Assembly (NCBI RefSeq): GCF_946886105.1
Contig: NZ_CAMPHV010000007.1
Span: 62,001-126,000, forward strand
Source of the DNA: an uncultured Pseudomonas sp.
Lineage (GTDB): Bacteria > Pseudomonadota > Gammaproteobacteria > Pseudomonadales > Pseudomonadaceae
Length of the DNA stretch: 64,000 nt
Reading direction: 5' to 3'
Of the stretch, positions 17,446 through 26,032 are shown piece after piece. Each line of letters opens with the position of its first letter. The first letter of the stretch is position 1. The notes under the pieces were generated by a model. The model was not told where the DNA came from and ran no database searches. It was given only the letters and a program-made list of their open reading frames with translations. Made by a program: the position numbers and the translations under genes.

Positions 17446-18606
17446 ATGCCTTTGCCTTCCTTTCAAGAACAGTTCGCCGCGCTTATCGCCGCGCCTTCGG
17501 TGAGTTGCACCCAGGCGTCCCTGGATCAGTCCAACCGCGCGGTGATCGATCTGTTGGCGGGCTGGCTCGGCGATCTCGGTTTCGCCTGCGAGATTCAGCA
17601 GGTCAGCCCCGGCAAGTTCAATCTACTCGCCAGCTATGGCAGCGGTCCCGGCGGTTTGGTGTTGGCCGGGCACAGTGATACCGTGCCCTTCGATGAAGCC
17701 CTGTGGCAGAGCGATCCGCTCAAGCTCAGCGAAATCGATGGCCGCTGGGTCGGTCTCGGCAGCTGCGACATGAAGGGCTTCTTCGCCTTGGTCATCGAGG
17801 CGGTGCAACCCTTGCTGACGCAGCGCTTCCGGCAACCCCTGCTGATCCTGGCGACCTGCGACGAGGAAAGCTCGATGGCCGGCGCCCGTGCCCTGGCCGA
17901 CGCCGGCAGGCCCCTGGGGCGCGCCGCGGTGATCGGCGAGCCGACCGGCTTGCGGCCGATCCGCCTGCACAAGGGCATCATGATGGAGCGCATCGATATC
18001 CTTGGCCGGAGCGGTCATTCCTCCGATCCAGGCTTGGGCCATAGCGCCCTGGAAGCGATGCAGGATGTGATGCTCGAACTGCGCGGCTTGCGTAGCCAAT
18101 GGCAGGCCGAGTTCAACAATGCGCAGTTCACCGTGCCGCAACCGACGCTGAACTTCGGCTGTATCCATGGCGGCGACAACCCCAATCGCATCTGCGGGCA
18201 GTGTTCCCTGGAGTTCGATCTGCGCCCGTTGCCGGGCATGCAGCCGGAGGCGCTGCGCGCGGCCATCCGGCAGAAGCTGCAACCCGTGGCCGAGCGTCAT
18301 CAAGTACGCATCGACTTCGCTCCGCTGTTCCCCAGCGTGGCGCCGTTCGAGCAACGCGCCGATAGCGAACTGGTGCGCATTGCCGAACGCTTGACCGGAT
18401 ATACCGCGGCTTCGGTGGCATTTGCCACCGAAGCGCCTTATCTTCAGCGGCTGGGCTGCGATACCCTGGTGCTCGGCCCGGGCGATATCGATTGCGCCCA
18501 CCAGCCCGGCGAATACCTGGAAATGTCACGAATCGAGCCGACCTTGCGGCTGCTACGTGAATTGATCGGGCACTATTGCCTGAACCCGGCCGGCGATGGC
18601 CTTTGA
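17446..18606 (+). CDS. argE: Acetylornithine deacetylase
   Basis: M20-family zinc hydrolase that removes acetate from N-acetylornithine in arginine synthesis. The start chosen is ATG at 17446 (MPLPSFQEQFAALIAAPSVS, 386 residues) with GGAG upstream; the longer ORF from 17320 runs into the end of pit. Metal and catalytic motifs: AGHSDTVPF, LGSCDMKGFFAL, ATCDEESSMAGA and GEPTGLRP. A dimerisation segment (GRSGHSSDPGLGHSALEAMQ) is in the usual place. It lies directly upstream of argA, so two steps of arginine synthesis are grouped. Confidence 0.94.
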   Translation: MPLPSFQEQFAALIAAPSVSCTQASLDQSNRAVIDLLAGWLGDLGFACEIQQVSPGKFNLLASYGSGPGGLVLAGHSDTVPFDEALWQSDPLKLSEIDGRWVGLGSCDMKGFFALVIEAVQPLLTQRFRQPLLILATCDEESSMAGARALADAGRPLGRAAVIGEPTGLRPIRLHKGIMMERIDILGRSGHSSDPGLGHSALEAMQDVMLELRGLRSQWQAEFNNAQFTVPQPTLNFGCIHGGDNPNRICGQCSLEFDLRPLPGMQPEALRAAIRQKLQPVAERHQVRIDFAPLFPSVAPFEQRADSELVRIAERLTGYTAASVAFATEAPYLQRLGCDTLVLGPGDIDCAHQPGEYLEMSRIEPTLRLLRELIGHYCLNPAGDGL

Positions 18607-18626
18607 ACTCCCGGCCTGTGAACCTC

Positions 18627-18667
18627 GGAGGAGAGAACGCGTGATGCTGCTCCAATTGCGACGATAA
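18627..18667 (+). CDS. Possible argA leader peptide MLLQLRR
   Basis: A near-ideal Shine-Dalgarno GGAGGAG (18627-18633) precedes a tiny reading frame at 18644-18667, ATG to TAA, coding for MLLQLRR. An upstream in-frame GTG at 18641 would add one residue. The last two sense codons are CGA CGA, arginine codons that are uncommon in high-GC pseudomonads. A GC-rich hairpin (GCGCC-TT-GGCGC, about 18693-18704) lies between it and argA. Two Arg codons just before the stop suggest arginine-responsive attenuation, but this is inferred from layout alone. Confidence 0.4.
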
Positions 18668-18747
18668 CACCGCTGCTATCGGCTGTTCGTCTGGCGCCTT
18701 GGCGCGCCCCCTTCATGCGTTCCACACGACTCACAGGTTGTTTTTAC

Positions 18748-20046
18748 ATGCACGACTACGTCAATTGGCTTCGCCATGCGTCCCCCTATATCAATGCCCA
18801 CCGCGACTGCACCTTTGTCGTGATGCTGCCGGGCGAGGGGGTCGCCCATCCGAATTTCGGCAATATCGTTCACGACCTGGTGCTGTTGCACAGCCTGGGC
18901 GTGCGCCTGGTGCTGGTGCACGGCTCGCGCCCGCAAATAGAGGCGCGCCTGGCTGCGCGCGGGCTGACGCCGCACTTCTACCGCGACCTGCGGGTGACCG
19001 ACGGACCGACGCTGGAATGCGTGATCGATGCGGTCGGCCAGTTGCGCATCGCCATCGAGGCGCGCTTGTCGATGGATATGGCCGCTTCGCCGATGCAGGG
19101 TTCGCGCTTGCGCGTGGCCGGCGGCAATCTGGTCACGGCGCGGCCGATCGGCGTGGTCGACGGCGTCGATTATCACCATACCGGCGAAGTGCGGCGGGTC
19201 GATCGCAAGGGCATTGGCCGCCTGCTCGACGAACGCAGCATCGTTCTGCTGTCGTCGCTGGGTTATTCGCCGACCGGGGAGATTTTCAACCTGGCCTGCG
19301 AGGACGTCGCCACCCGCGCCGCCATCGATCTGGGCGCCGACAAGCTGTTGCTGTTCAGCGCCGAGCGCGGCTTGCTCGACGAGGATGGCAAGCTGGTGCG
19401 CGAACTGCGCCCGCAACAGGTGCCGGCTTACCTGGCGCGGCTCGGGAGCAGTTACCAGGGCGAATTGCTCGACGCCGCCGCCCAGGCCTGCCGCGGTGGG
19501 GTCAAGCGCGCGCATATCGTCAGCTACACCGAGGATGGCGCCCTGCTCACCGAGCTGTTCACCCGCGACGGCGGCGGCACCCTGGTCGACCAGGAGCAAT
19601 TCGAATCCTTGCGTGAGGCGAATATCGGCGATGTCGGTGGCCTGATCGAGCTGATCAGCCCCCTCGAGGAGCAGGGCATTCTGGTGCGCCGCTCGCGCGA
19701 AGTGTTGGAGCGCGAGATCGGTCAGTTCAGTATCGTCGAGCGCGACGGCATGATCATCGCTTGCGCGGCGCTCTATCAGATCGCCGATTCGGACTTCGGT
19801 GAGTTGGCCTGTTTGGCGGTCAATCCGGCCTACCGGCACGGCGGGCGCGGCGACGAATTGCTCGAACGCATCGAAGAGCGCGCACGCGCGCAGGGCTTGA
19901 AAACGCTGTTCGTGTTGACCACCCGCACCGCTCACTGGTTTCGCGAGCGCGGTTTCGTGCCTAGCAGCGTCGACCGCCTGCCGGCGGCGCGTGCTTCGCT
20001 ATACAACTTCCAACGCAATTCCAAGGTGTTCGAGAAGGCGCTCTAG
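18748..20046 (+). CDS. argA: N-acetylglutamate synthase
   Basis: First step of arginine synthesis: acetyl-CoA plus glutamate to N-acetylglutamate. Amino-acid-kinase fold at residues about 1-290 (VVMLPGEGVAHPNFGNIVHD, LVLVHGSRPQIEARLAARG, VAGGNLVTARPIGVVDGVDY), which binds the feedback inhibitor arginine. A C-terminal GNAT domain follows at about 295-432 (ELACLAVNPAYRHGGRGDEL, LFVLTTRTAHWFRERGF). The start at 18748 (MHDYVNWLRHASPYINAHRD) matches the family N-terminus; the ATG at 18715 would add 11 atypical residues. 432 residues is the normal length. Confidence 0.95.
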   Translation: MHDYVNWLRHASPYINAHRDCTFVVMLPGEGVAHPNFGNIVHDLVLLHSLGVRLVLVHGSRPQIEARLAARGLTPHFYRDLRVTDGPTLECVIDAVGQLRIAIEARLSMDMAASPMQGSRLRVAGGNLVTARPIGVVDGVDYHHTGEVRRVDRKGIGRLLDERSIVLLSSLGYSPTGEIFNLACEDVATRAAIDLGADKLLLFSAERGLLDEDGKLVRELRPQQVPAYLARLGSSYQGELLDAAAQACRGGVKRAHIVSYTEDGALLTELFTRDGGGTLVDQEQFESLREANIGDVGGLIELISPLEEQGILVRRSREVLEREIGQFSIVERDGMIIACAALYQIADSDFGELACLAVNPAYRHGGRGDELLERIEERARAQGLKTLFVLTTRTAHWFRERGFVPSSVDRLPAARASLYNFQRNSKVFEKAL

Positions 20047-20075
20047 TAGGCGAATATCGCGGAGGCGGTGAAAGG

Positions 20076-20099
20076 CGCGCGGGCCAGTCGGCCCGCGCG
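20076..20099. terminator. Strong GC hairpin between convergent argA and the RMF-like gene
   Basis: Perfect 10-bp stem CGCGCGGGCC (20076-20085), loop AGTC, GGCCCGCGCG (20090-20099), only a few bases from the stop of the convergent small gene. No good T-run on either side. Probably a bidirectional transcript end. Confidence 0.55.
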
Positions 20100-20104
20100 A
20101 AGGA

Positions 20105-20311
20105 TCAAGCGCTTCGTCGCTTGTGCAGCAAGTACTGTTCGCGGCCGTCGTCCCAGCCGGCTTCCCAGGCGGCGGCCAGTACGTCCGCACTGTGCTCGTG
20201 GGCGGTGATGGATTGCCCGGTCAGGCCGGCCATATAGCCTTGCTGGTAAACCTTGTTAAGGCTTTCCAGGCTCCAATGTTGATCGTTGTCGGGGGTGGCG
20301 TCTGAGTCCAT
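20105..20311 (-). CDS. Small RMF-like protein, function unknown
   Basis: 68-residue acidic protein. The central part YQQGYMAGLTGQS followed by AAAWEAGWDDGREQYLLHKR recalls ribosome modulation factor, where a GYxAG turn is followed by a W-x-x-G-W/R-E helix. It lacks the strongly basic N-terminus of classical RMF and instead starts MDSDATPDNDQHWS. Convergent with argA and 97 bp downstream of gshA on the same strand. It may be a ribosome-associated or RMF/CrpP-fold protein; this is a fold-level guess. Confidence 0.6.
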   Translation of the reverse strand: MDSDATPDNDQHWSLESLNKVYQQGYMAGLTGQSITAHEHSADVLAAAWEAGWDDGREQYLLHKRRSA

Positions 20312-20408
20312 GGCGCGCGCTCGTGGTGATCCTTGCCTCTATGCTAGTTGCGCATCGCCGCGATGTCCGATGCTTCGATACGACCTTCTAGTGCTTTTGT
20401 GAGGCACC

Positions 20409-21992
20409 TCACGAATTACCGATGGCCAGGATGCTGGCCTGATAGGCCGCGGCGAAGCTGTCGAAATCCCCTTCATCGAGCGATTCCAGGTCGCGCTGTT
20501 CGGCCAGGGATTTAACCGCGGCCGCCTCGAAGGCCGCCTGCTGCTCCGCGTTCAGCGGGTTGCTGCGGAAATACTGCGCATGCTGCTTGCTCTGGCGCAG
20601 GGCGAACTGGCTGAAGCTTTCGCCTTGCTGCAACTGCGCGAGCACCTGGGCCGATGGCGTCAGGTTGGCATCCGCGACCTTGGCCCGCTGCGCCTGAAGC
20701 GCTTGGCGGTGCTCATCGCTCACCCGGCTGCGGTCGAGCAGTTCGGCCAGCGGTTCGATACGTTCGAGCAACTCCTCGGCCCAGTTCTGCAGGGCGATGG
20801 GCTGTCCGCCGCGCTGCAGCTGCAGGCCGGGTTGGCGGCCTTGCTTGACCACACTGAGGAAGTTGTCGGTACAGGCGTGGCATTCGCCGCTTTCCAGCAG
20901 CGGGCTGTCCTGCAGGGCGCAGAACAGCAGGAAGGCGCCGAGGAAGCGCGCTTCGGTCAGGTCGATACCCAGCGGCAGGAACGGGTTGATGTCCAGGCAG
21001 CGCACTTCGATGTACTGCACGCCGCGGGCCATCAGCGCCTGGATCGGCCGTTCGCCGCTGTAGGTCACGCGCTTGGGGCGGATATTCGAGTAGTACTCGT
21101 TTTCGATCTGCAGGATATGGGTGTTGAGTTGCAGCCACTCGCCATCCTTTTTGCTGCCGATATCGACATAGGGCTGGTAAGGCGTGCCGACGGCCTGGCG
21201 CAGGCTATCGGTGTAGCTGGTCAGGTCGTTGTAGCAGGGCGTCAGGCCGGCTTGGGCTTCGCTCTGGTAGCCCAGATCGCTCATGCGTAGGCTGGTGGCA
21301 TAGGGCAGGTACAGGGTGTCGGCATCGAGCTGTTGCAGCTGATGCGGACGTCCGCGCAAAAAGCCCGCATCGATCGCCGGTGAGGCGCCGAATAAATACA
21401 TCAAGAGCCAACTGTAGCGGCGGAAATTACGGATCAGCGCGATATAGCGCGCCGACTGGTAATCCCGTGCACTGCTGGTGTCGCCTTCTGCCTGCTGCTG
21501 CAATTGCCAGAGCCGTTCGGGCAGGGAGAAGTTGTAATGGATACCGGCGATGCATTGCATGGTCTTGCCGTAACGCAGGGCCAGGCCCTTGCGGTAGACG
21601 TACTTGAGCTGGCCGATATGCGAGCTGCCGTAGCGAGCGATGGGAATCTGCTCTTCCTCGGGCAGCCGGCCGGGCATCGACGGGCTCCACAGGTATTCGC
21701 CGTCGAGCTTGCTGTAAGCGAAACGGTGGATATCTTCGAGGTCGGCGAGGGTGGTCGCGGGGTCGGCTTCGGCGGGGGTGATGAACTCCAGCAGCGACTC
21801 GGAATAATCCGTGGTGATCTGCGGGTGGGTCAACGCGGCGCCCAGGGCTGCCGGGTGCGCGGTCAACGCCAGTTGGCCATCGGCGTCGACTCGCAGGCAT
21901 TCACGCTCGATACCGTGCAGGCATTGAGCAAGCAGGGAAAGGTTGGCGCGCTCGCCCATCAGGGCCAAGCGGGCGGAGAACTGGTCGCTCAA
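20409..21992 (-). CDS. gshA: Glutamate-cysteine ligase
   Basis: ATP-dependent first step of glutathione synthesis. The 527-residue protein is of the gammaproteobacterial GshA type: [20 protein letters not shown] near residue 27, [19 protein letters not shown], the [13 protein letters not shown] motif, and [18 protein letters not shown] in the active-site region. The start [20 protein letters not shown] at 21992 is the normal position. 242 bp separate it from tex, which is upstream on the same strand; this space holds its promoter. Confidence 0.95.
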   Translation of the reverse strand: MSDQFSARLALMGERANLSLLAQCLHGIERECLRVDADGQLALTAHPAALGAALTHPQITTDYSESLLEFITPAEADPATTLADLEDIHRFAYSKLDGEYLWSPSMPGRLPEEEQIPIARYGSSHIGQLKYVYRKGLALRYGKTMQCIAGIHYNFSLPERLWQLQQQAEGDTSSARDYQSARYIALIRNFRRYSWLLMYLFGASPAIDAGFLRGRPHQLQQLDADTLYLPYATSLRMSDLGYQSEAQAGLTPCYNDLTSYTDSLRQAVGTPYQPYVDIGSKKDGEWLQLNTHILQIENEYYSNIRPKRVTYSGERPIQALMARGVQYIEVRCLDINPFLPLGIDLTEARFLGAFLLFCALQDSPLLESGECHACTDNFLSVVKQGRQPGLQLQRGGQPIALQNWAEELLERIEPLAELLDRSRVSDEHRQALQAQRAKVADANLTPSAQVLAQLQQGESFSQFALRQSKQHAQYFRSNPLNAEQQAAFEAAAVKSLAEQRDLESLDEGDFDSFAAAYQASILAIGNS

Positions 21993-22234
21993 GATTGCAT
22001 TCCTTCACGCATCGGTCGCCCCAATATGGGGGTGGATAACCTGCTCTACAAGGGGACGAGATGGCGGGCGTGGACGCACGGTCACTCGGTCGGTCGAACC
22101 TTATAACCCGAGGCAGAGGAAGCTTGTTATAGCTGTACGCAGTGGGCTTGCGCCAGAGCGACATGACAAATAGCGGGCGGGGCAGCCCACTCCCCACCGC
22201 GGTGGCGGCGGGGGGAGGGGATTTCTATTACCGA

Positions 22235-24550
22235 TTATTTCTTCAATTGCTTGGCGTTGGCGAACAGCGCGGCCATGGCGCCATTGGCGGCGGCCGGTTT
22301 CGGTTCGTTGCGCGGTGCGCTTTGCTGCGGCCGTGAGCCGCCACGGGATTGCCCGCCACGTGCCCCTTCGATCTTCTCGCCGGGCGTGTCGCCCATGCGC
22401 ATCGACAGCGCGATGCGGCTGCGCGGGATATCCACCTCCATCACCTTGACCTTGACCACGTCGCCGGTCTTGACCGCCTCGTGCGGGTCTTTGACGAATT
22501 TCTCCGACAGCGCGGAGATATGCACCAGACCATCCTGGTGCACGCCGATATCGACGAAGGCGCCGAAGTTGGTGACGTTGGTCACTACGCCTTCGAGCAT
22601 CATGCCCGGCTTGAGGTCGTTGAGCGTCTCGACACCGTCCTGGAATTCGGCGGTCTTGAACTCCGGGCGCGGGTCGCGGCCGGGTTTTTCCAACTCGGCG
22701 AGAATGTCGCCGATGGTCACCAGGCCGAAGGTCTCGTCGGTGAATTTCTTCGGATCGAGGCGCTTGAGGAAGCTCGCATCGCCGATCAACGAGCGGATGT
22801 CGCGGCCGGTGTCGGCAGCGATACGCTGCACCAGCGGGTAGGTTTCCGGGTGCACGGCGGAGGCGTCCAGCGGGTTGTCGCCATTCATCACGCGCAAAAA
22901 GCCGGCGGCCTGTTCGAAGGTCTTGTCGCCCAGGCGCGGCACCTTTTTCAGGGCGTCGCGGGTCTTGAACGCGCCATGGGCATCGCGATGGGCGACGATA
23001 TTTTGCGCCAGGGTCGCATTGAGCCCGGAAATGCGCGCGAGCAGCGCGGCGGATGCGGTGTTGACGTCGACGCCGACGGCGTTCACGCAATCCTCGACCA
23101 CCGCATCGAGCGAGCGCGCCAGCTTGAGCTGGGACACGTCGTGCTGGTACTGGCCGACGCCGATGGATTTCGGGTCGATCTTCACCAGCTCGGCCAGCGG
23201 GTCCTGCAGGCGGCGGGCGATGGAAACGGCGCCGCGCAGGGATACGTCGAGATCGGGGAACTCCTTGGCCGCCAATTCCGAGGCTGAATACACCGAGGCA
23301 CCGGCTTCGCTGACCATCACCTTGGTCATCTTCAGCGCGGGGTATTTCTTGATCAGCTCGGCGGCCAATTTGTCGGTCTCGCGGCTGGCGGTGCCGTTGC
23401 CGATGGCGATCAGGTCGACCGAGTGCTTGGCGCACAGCGCGGCGAGCACGGCGATGGTCTGGTCCCACTGGTTTTTCGGCACGTGCGGGTAGACGGTGGC
23501 GGTATCGAGCAGCTTGCCGGTGGCGTCCACCACCGCGACTTTGCAGCCGGTGCGCAGGCCCGGGTCGAGGCCGAGGGTGGCGCGCGGGCCGGCCGGGGCG
23601 GCCAACAGCAGGTCGTGCATGTTGCGCGCGAATACCGAGATGGCCTCGTCTTCGGCGCCTTCGCGCAGCTCGCCGAGCAGGTCGGTTTCCAGGTGGGTAT
23701 AGAGCTTGACCTTCCAGGTCCAGCGCACCACTTCACCGAGCCATTTATCGGCGGTGCGGTTCTGGTTGGCGATGCCGAAACGCTCGGCGATCATGCCTTC
23801 GCAGGGGTGCATGGTACCGGCGGTTTCGTCGCCGACTTTCAGGCTGGCGCTGAGAAAGCCTTCGTTGCGCCCGCGGAAGATCGCCAGGGCACGGTGCGAA
23901 GGGGCGTTCTTGAAGATTTCGTCGTGCTCGAAGTAATCGCGGAACTTCGCCCCTTCCTGCTCCTTGCCCGGCACCAGGCGGGCGCTGAGGGTGGCGTTGT
24001 CCTTGAGGAAACTGCGCAGGTTGCTGAGCAGGCTGGCGTCTTCGGCGAAGCGCTCCATCAGGATGTATTTGGCGCCTTCGAGCACGGCCTTGATATCGGC
24101 GAAACCTTTTTCCGCGTCGACGAAACGCGCGGCCTCGGCCTCCGGGTCCAGGGTCGGGTCGCCGAACAGGGCATCGGCCAGCTCGCCGAGGCCGGCTTCC
24201 AGGGCGATTTGGCCCTTGGTGCGGCGCTTCTGTTTGTACGGCAGGTAGAGGTCTTCGAGGCGGGTCTTGGTGTCTGCCAGGTTGATCTCGCGGCTCAGCT
24301 CGGGGGTCAGCTTGCCTTGCTCCTCGATGCTGGCGAGGATGCTGGCGCGGCGATCGTCCAGTTCGCGCAGGTAGCGCAGGCGCTCTTCCAGGGTGCGCAA
24401 CTGGGTGTCATCCAGGCTGCCGGTGACTTCTTTACGGTAGCGGGCGATGAACGGCACGGTGGAGCCTTCATCGAGCAGCGCTACGGCGGCGGCGACCTGT
24501 TGCGGGCGCACGCCCAGTTCTTCGGCGATGCGGTTGTTGATGCTGAGCAT
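22235..24550 (-). CDS. tex: Tex family RNA-binding transcription accessory protein
   Basis: Nucleic-acid-binding protein linked to transcription elongation and stress survival. The 771-residue protein has the family layout: N-terminal helical region ([20 protein letters not shown]), YqgF-like nuclease fold ([20 protein letters not shown]), helix-hairpin-helix pair ([20 protein letters not shown]) and a C-terminal S1 domain ([20 protein letters not shown] to about residue 715). It ends with a low-complexity Gly/Arg/Pro tail. A palindromic element (copy B) lies 36 bp upstream of its start. Confidence 0.95.
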   Translation of the reverse strand: MLSINNRIAEELGVRPQQVAAAVALLDEGSTVPFIARYRKEVTGSLDDTQLRTLEERLRYLRELDDRRASILASIEEQGKLTPELSREINLADTKTRLEDLYLPYKQKRRTKGQIALEAGLGELADALFGDPTLDPEAEAARFVDAEKGFADIKAVLEGAKYILMERFAEDASLLSNLRSFLKDNATLSARLVPGKEQEGAKFRDYFEHDEIFKNAPSHRALAIFRGRNEGFLSASLKVGDETAGTMHPCEGMIAERFGIANQNRTADKWLGEVVRWTWKVKLYTHLETDLLGELREGAEDEAISVFARNMHDLLLAAPAGPRATLGLDPGLRTGCKVAVVDATGKLLDTATVYPHVPKNQWDQTIAVLAALCAKHSVDLIAIGNGTASRETDKLAAELIKKYPALKMTKVMVSEAGASVYSASELAAKEFPDLDVSLRGAVSIARRLQDPLAELVKIDPKSIGVGQYQHDVSQLKLARSLDAVVEDCVNAVGVDVNTASAALLARISGLNATLAQNIVAHRDAHGAFKTRDALKKVPRLGDKTFEQAAGFLRVMNGDNPLDASAVHPETYPLVQRIAADTGRDIRSLIGDASFLKRLDPKKFTDETFGLVTIGDILAELEKPGRDPRPEFKTAEFQDGVETLNDLKPGMMLEGVVTNVTNFGAFVDIGVHQDGLVHISALSEKFVKDPHEAVKTGDVVKVKVMEVDIPRSRIALSMRMGDTPGEKIEGARGGQSRGGSRPQQSAPRNEPKPAAANGAMAALFANAKQLKK

Positions 24551-24858
24551 AAGACGCTATCCACACTGGAACGAAAAACCGACCACGTAGCAGGCTGTTG
24601 AAAAACGTAGGTAGTTGTTCAACGGCCTGGTAGACCGCGGCCAGACGATAGAGCCGCGCATTATAGCCATTAGCGGCAAGCTGTAAGCGAGGAGCGCGTA
24701 TGGGCATTGTGTGAACCAGGCGCGAATCTCTTGCGGCCAATGACGACAAATCTGCTAACAATGGCCCGCACGCCTGGGCTGGCGGCTGAGCCATAATGCC
24801 GGCGTTGGAAACCGTCGGCGCACGCTGAGCGTCACGGACTTTCGGTCAAGGAGCCCCT
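24551..24858. promoter_or_regulatory. Divergent promoter region tex / ompR
   Basis: 308 bp without a gene between the tex and ompR starts. It holds the short palindromic element copy B (24587-24633) on the tex side. Further right, AT-containing stretches such as CTGCTAACAATGG near 24752 could contain the ompR -10, but no pair of elements is good enough to call. Confidence 0.4.
24587..24633. mobile_element. Palindromic NTAG element, copy B (internally deleted)
   Basis: 39-bp remnant (24591-24629) with just the two termini: CAGGCTGTTGAAAAACG and the inverted TTCAACGGCCTG. It is flanked by GTAG direct repeats (24587-24590, 24630-24633). It would form a hairpin in the tex 5' leader or promoter. 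The direct repeats show that the deletion kept both element ends. Confidence 0.7.
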
Positions 24859-25593
24859 ATGAACAGCACTGCCCCCGCGCTTGAAGGCGAAAAAATCCTG
24901 GTGGTCGACGACGACGCCCGTCTGCGCCGCCTGCTCGAGCGTTTCTTCGATGAACAGGGCTACCGCGTGCGGGCCGTGGAGAACGTCGAGCAAATGGATC
25001 GCCTATTGTCCCGCGAGCTGTTCCACCTGGTGGTGCTGGACCTGATGTTGCCGGGCGAGGACGGTTTGTCCGCCTGCCGCCGCCTGCGAGCGGCGAATAA
25101 CCAGGTGCCGATCATCATGCTCACCGCCAAGGGCGACGAGGCCAGCCGGATTCAGGGGCTGGAGTTGGGCGCCGACGATTACCTGGCCAAACCCTTCAAC
25201 CCGCGCGAATTGCTGGCGCGGATCAAAGCCGTATTGCGTCGGCAGGCCCCGCTGGTACCCGGCGCGCCGGGCAGCGAAGACGAAAGCGTGAGCTTCGGCG
25301 AGTACGAACTGTCGCTGGCCACCCGTGAGCTGAAGAAGGGCGATGAGGTGCACATGCTCACCACCGGCGAGTTCGCCGTGCTCAAGGCGCTGGTGCAGCA
25401 TGCCCGCGAGCCGCTGACCCGCGACAAGCTGATGAACCTGGCCCGCGGCCGCGAATGGGACGCGCTGGAGCGCTCCATCGACGTGCAGATATCGCGCCTG
25501 CGCCGGCTGATCGAGCCTGACCCGTCCAAACCGCGCTATATCCAGACGGTCTGGGGCGTGGGCTATGTATTTGTGCCGGATGGCAATAAATGA
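24859..25593 (+). CDS. ompR: OmpR-family response regulator (AmgR/OmpR)
   Basis: DNA-binding response regulator paired with the EnvZ-like kinase downstream. Receiver domain at residues 11-130: acidic pocket VVDDDARLRR, phospho-acceptor D61 in LVVLDLMLPGEDGL, and Lys in DDYLAKPFNPREL. The winged-helix output domain at about 145-240 contains TTGEFAVLKALVQHAREPLT and RLIEPDPSKPRYIQTVWGVG. 244 residues. In Pseudomonas the orthologous AmgR-AmgS pair controls envelope-stress responses. Shine-Dalgarno AAGGAG lies just before the ATG. Confidence 0.95.
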   Translation: MNSTAPALEGEKILVVDDDARLRRLLERFFDEQGYRVRAVENVEQMDRLLSRELFHLVVLDLMLPGEDGLSACRRLRAANNQVPIIMLTAKGDEASRIQGLELGADDYLAKPFNPRELLARIKAVLRRQAPLVPGAPGSEDESVSFGEYELSLATRELKKGDEVHMLTTGEFAVLKALVQHAREPLTRDKLMNLARGREWDALERSIDVQISRLRRLIEPDPSKPRYIQTVWGVGYVFVPDGNK

Positions 25594-26029
25594 TGGTGCG
25601 CGGGTGATTTCACGCCTGGCAGCGCCGTTGCAGGTACTGATATTGAGTGCCGCCGCCTGGCTATTGGTCGTGTTGCTGCACGATCTTGGCTATGCACTGG
25701 CTGCCGAACTTGGCCGCACCGTGCGTGGCGGAGTGGGCTGGGGTGGTTTGATGCGCTTGGCGCTAGCGGTGTTCGCTCTGCTGACGCTGGTGCAGAATTG
25801 TGCGGCGTTGCGCTGGCCGGAGAAGCGTTGTCACATAGCCGTCGCCGCCTGGCTGCTGTTCGCCGTGCCCTTCACGCTGCTCTGCGACCCGCTCGGTAAT
25901 TTGAGCCACCCCTATCGTTACCTCTACCTGTTGTGCTGTACCGCCGCCGGGGTTTGCCTCTCGCTGGCCGGTCAGCAGTTGTTCTTGCGCTGGCGACAGC
26001 GTCATGTTCCCCATGCCGCGATGGCCTGA
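25580..26029 (+). CDS. Four-helix membrane protein between ompR and envZ
   Basis: A 149-residue protein I do not recognise (start uncertain: ATG 25580 overlaps ompR by 14 bases; ATG 25565 and GTG 25604 are alternatives). It has four hydrophobic segments: LQVLILSAAAWLLVVLLHDL, LMRLALAVFALLTLVQNCAA, HIAVAAWLLFAVPFTLLCDP and YLYLLCCTAAGVCLSLAGQQ. The ending is basic (LRWRQRHVPHAAMA). It ends 3 bases before envZ. The tight overlap with ompR and envZ implies co-translation with the two-component system. As far as I recall the pair is adjacent in P. aeruginosa, so this is an insertion. Confidence 0.75.
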   Translation: MAINDGARVISRLAAPLQVLILSAAAWLLVVLLHDLGYALAAELGRTVRGGVGWGGLMRLALAVFALLTLVQNCAALRWPEKRCHIAVAAWLLFAVPFTLLCDPLGNLSHPYRYLYLLCCTAAGVCLSLAGQQLFLRWRQRHVPHAAMA

Positions 26030-26032
26030 CCC

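Noticed and set aside
22101..23468. 455-codon minus ORF rich in Arg/Gly/Pro
   Set aside because: Out-of-frame shadow of tex, whose correct frame covers the same bases.
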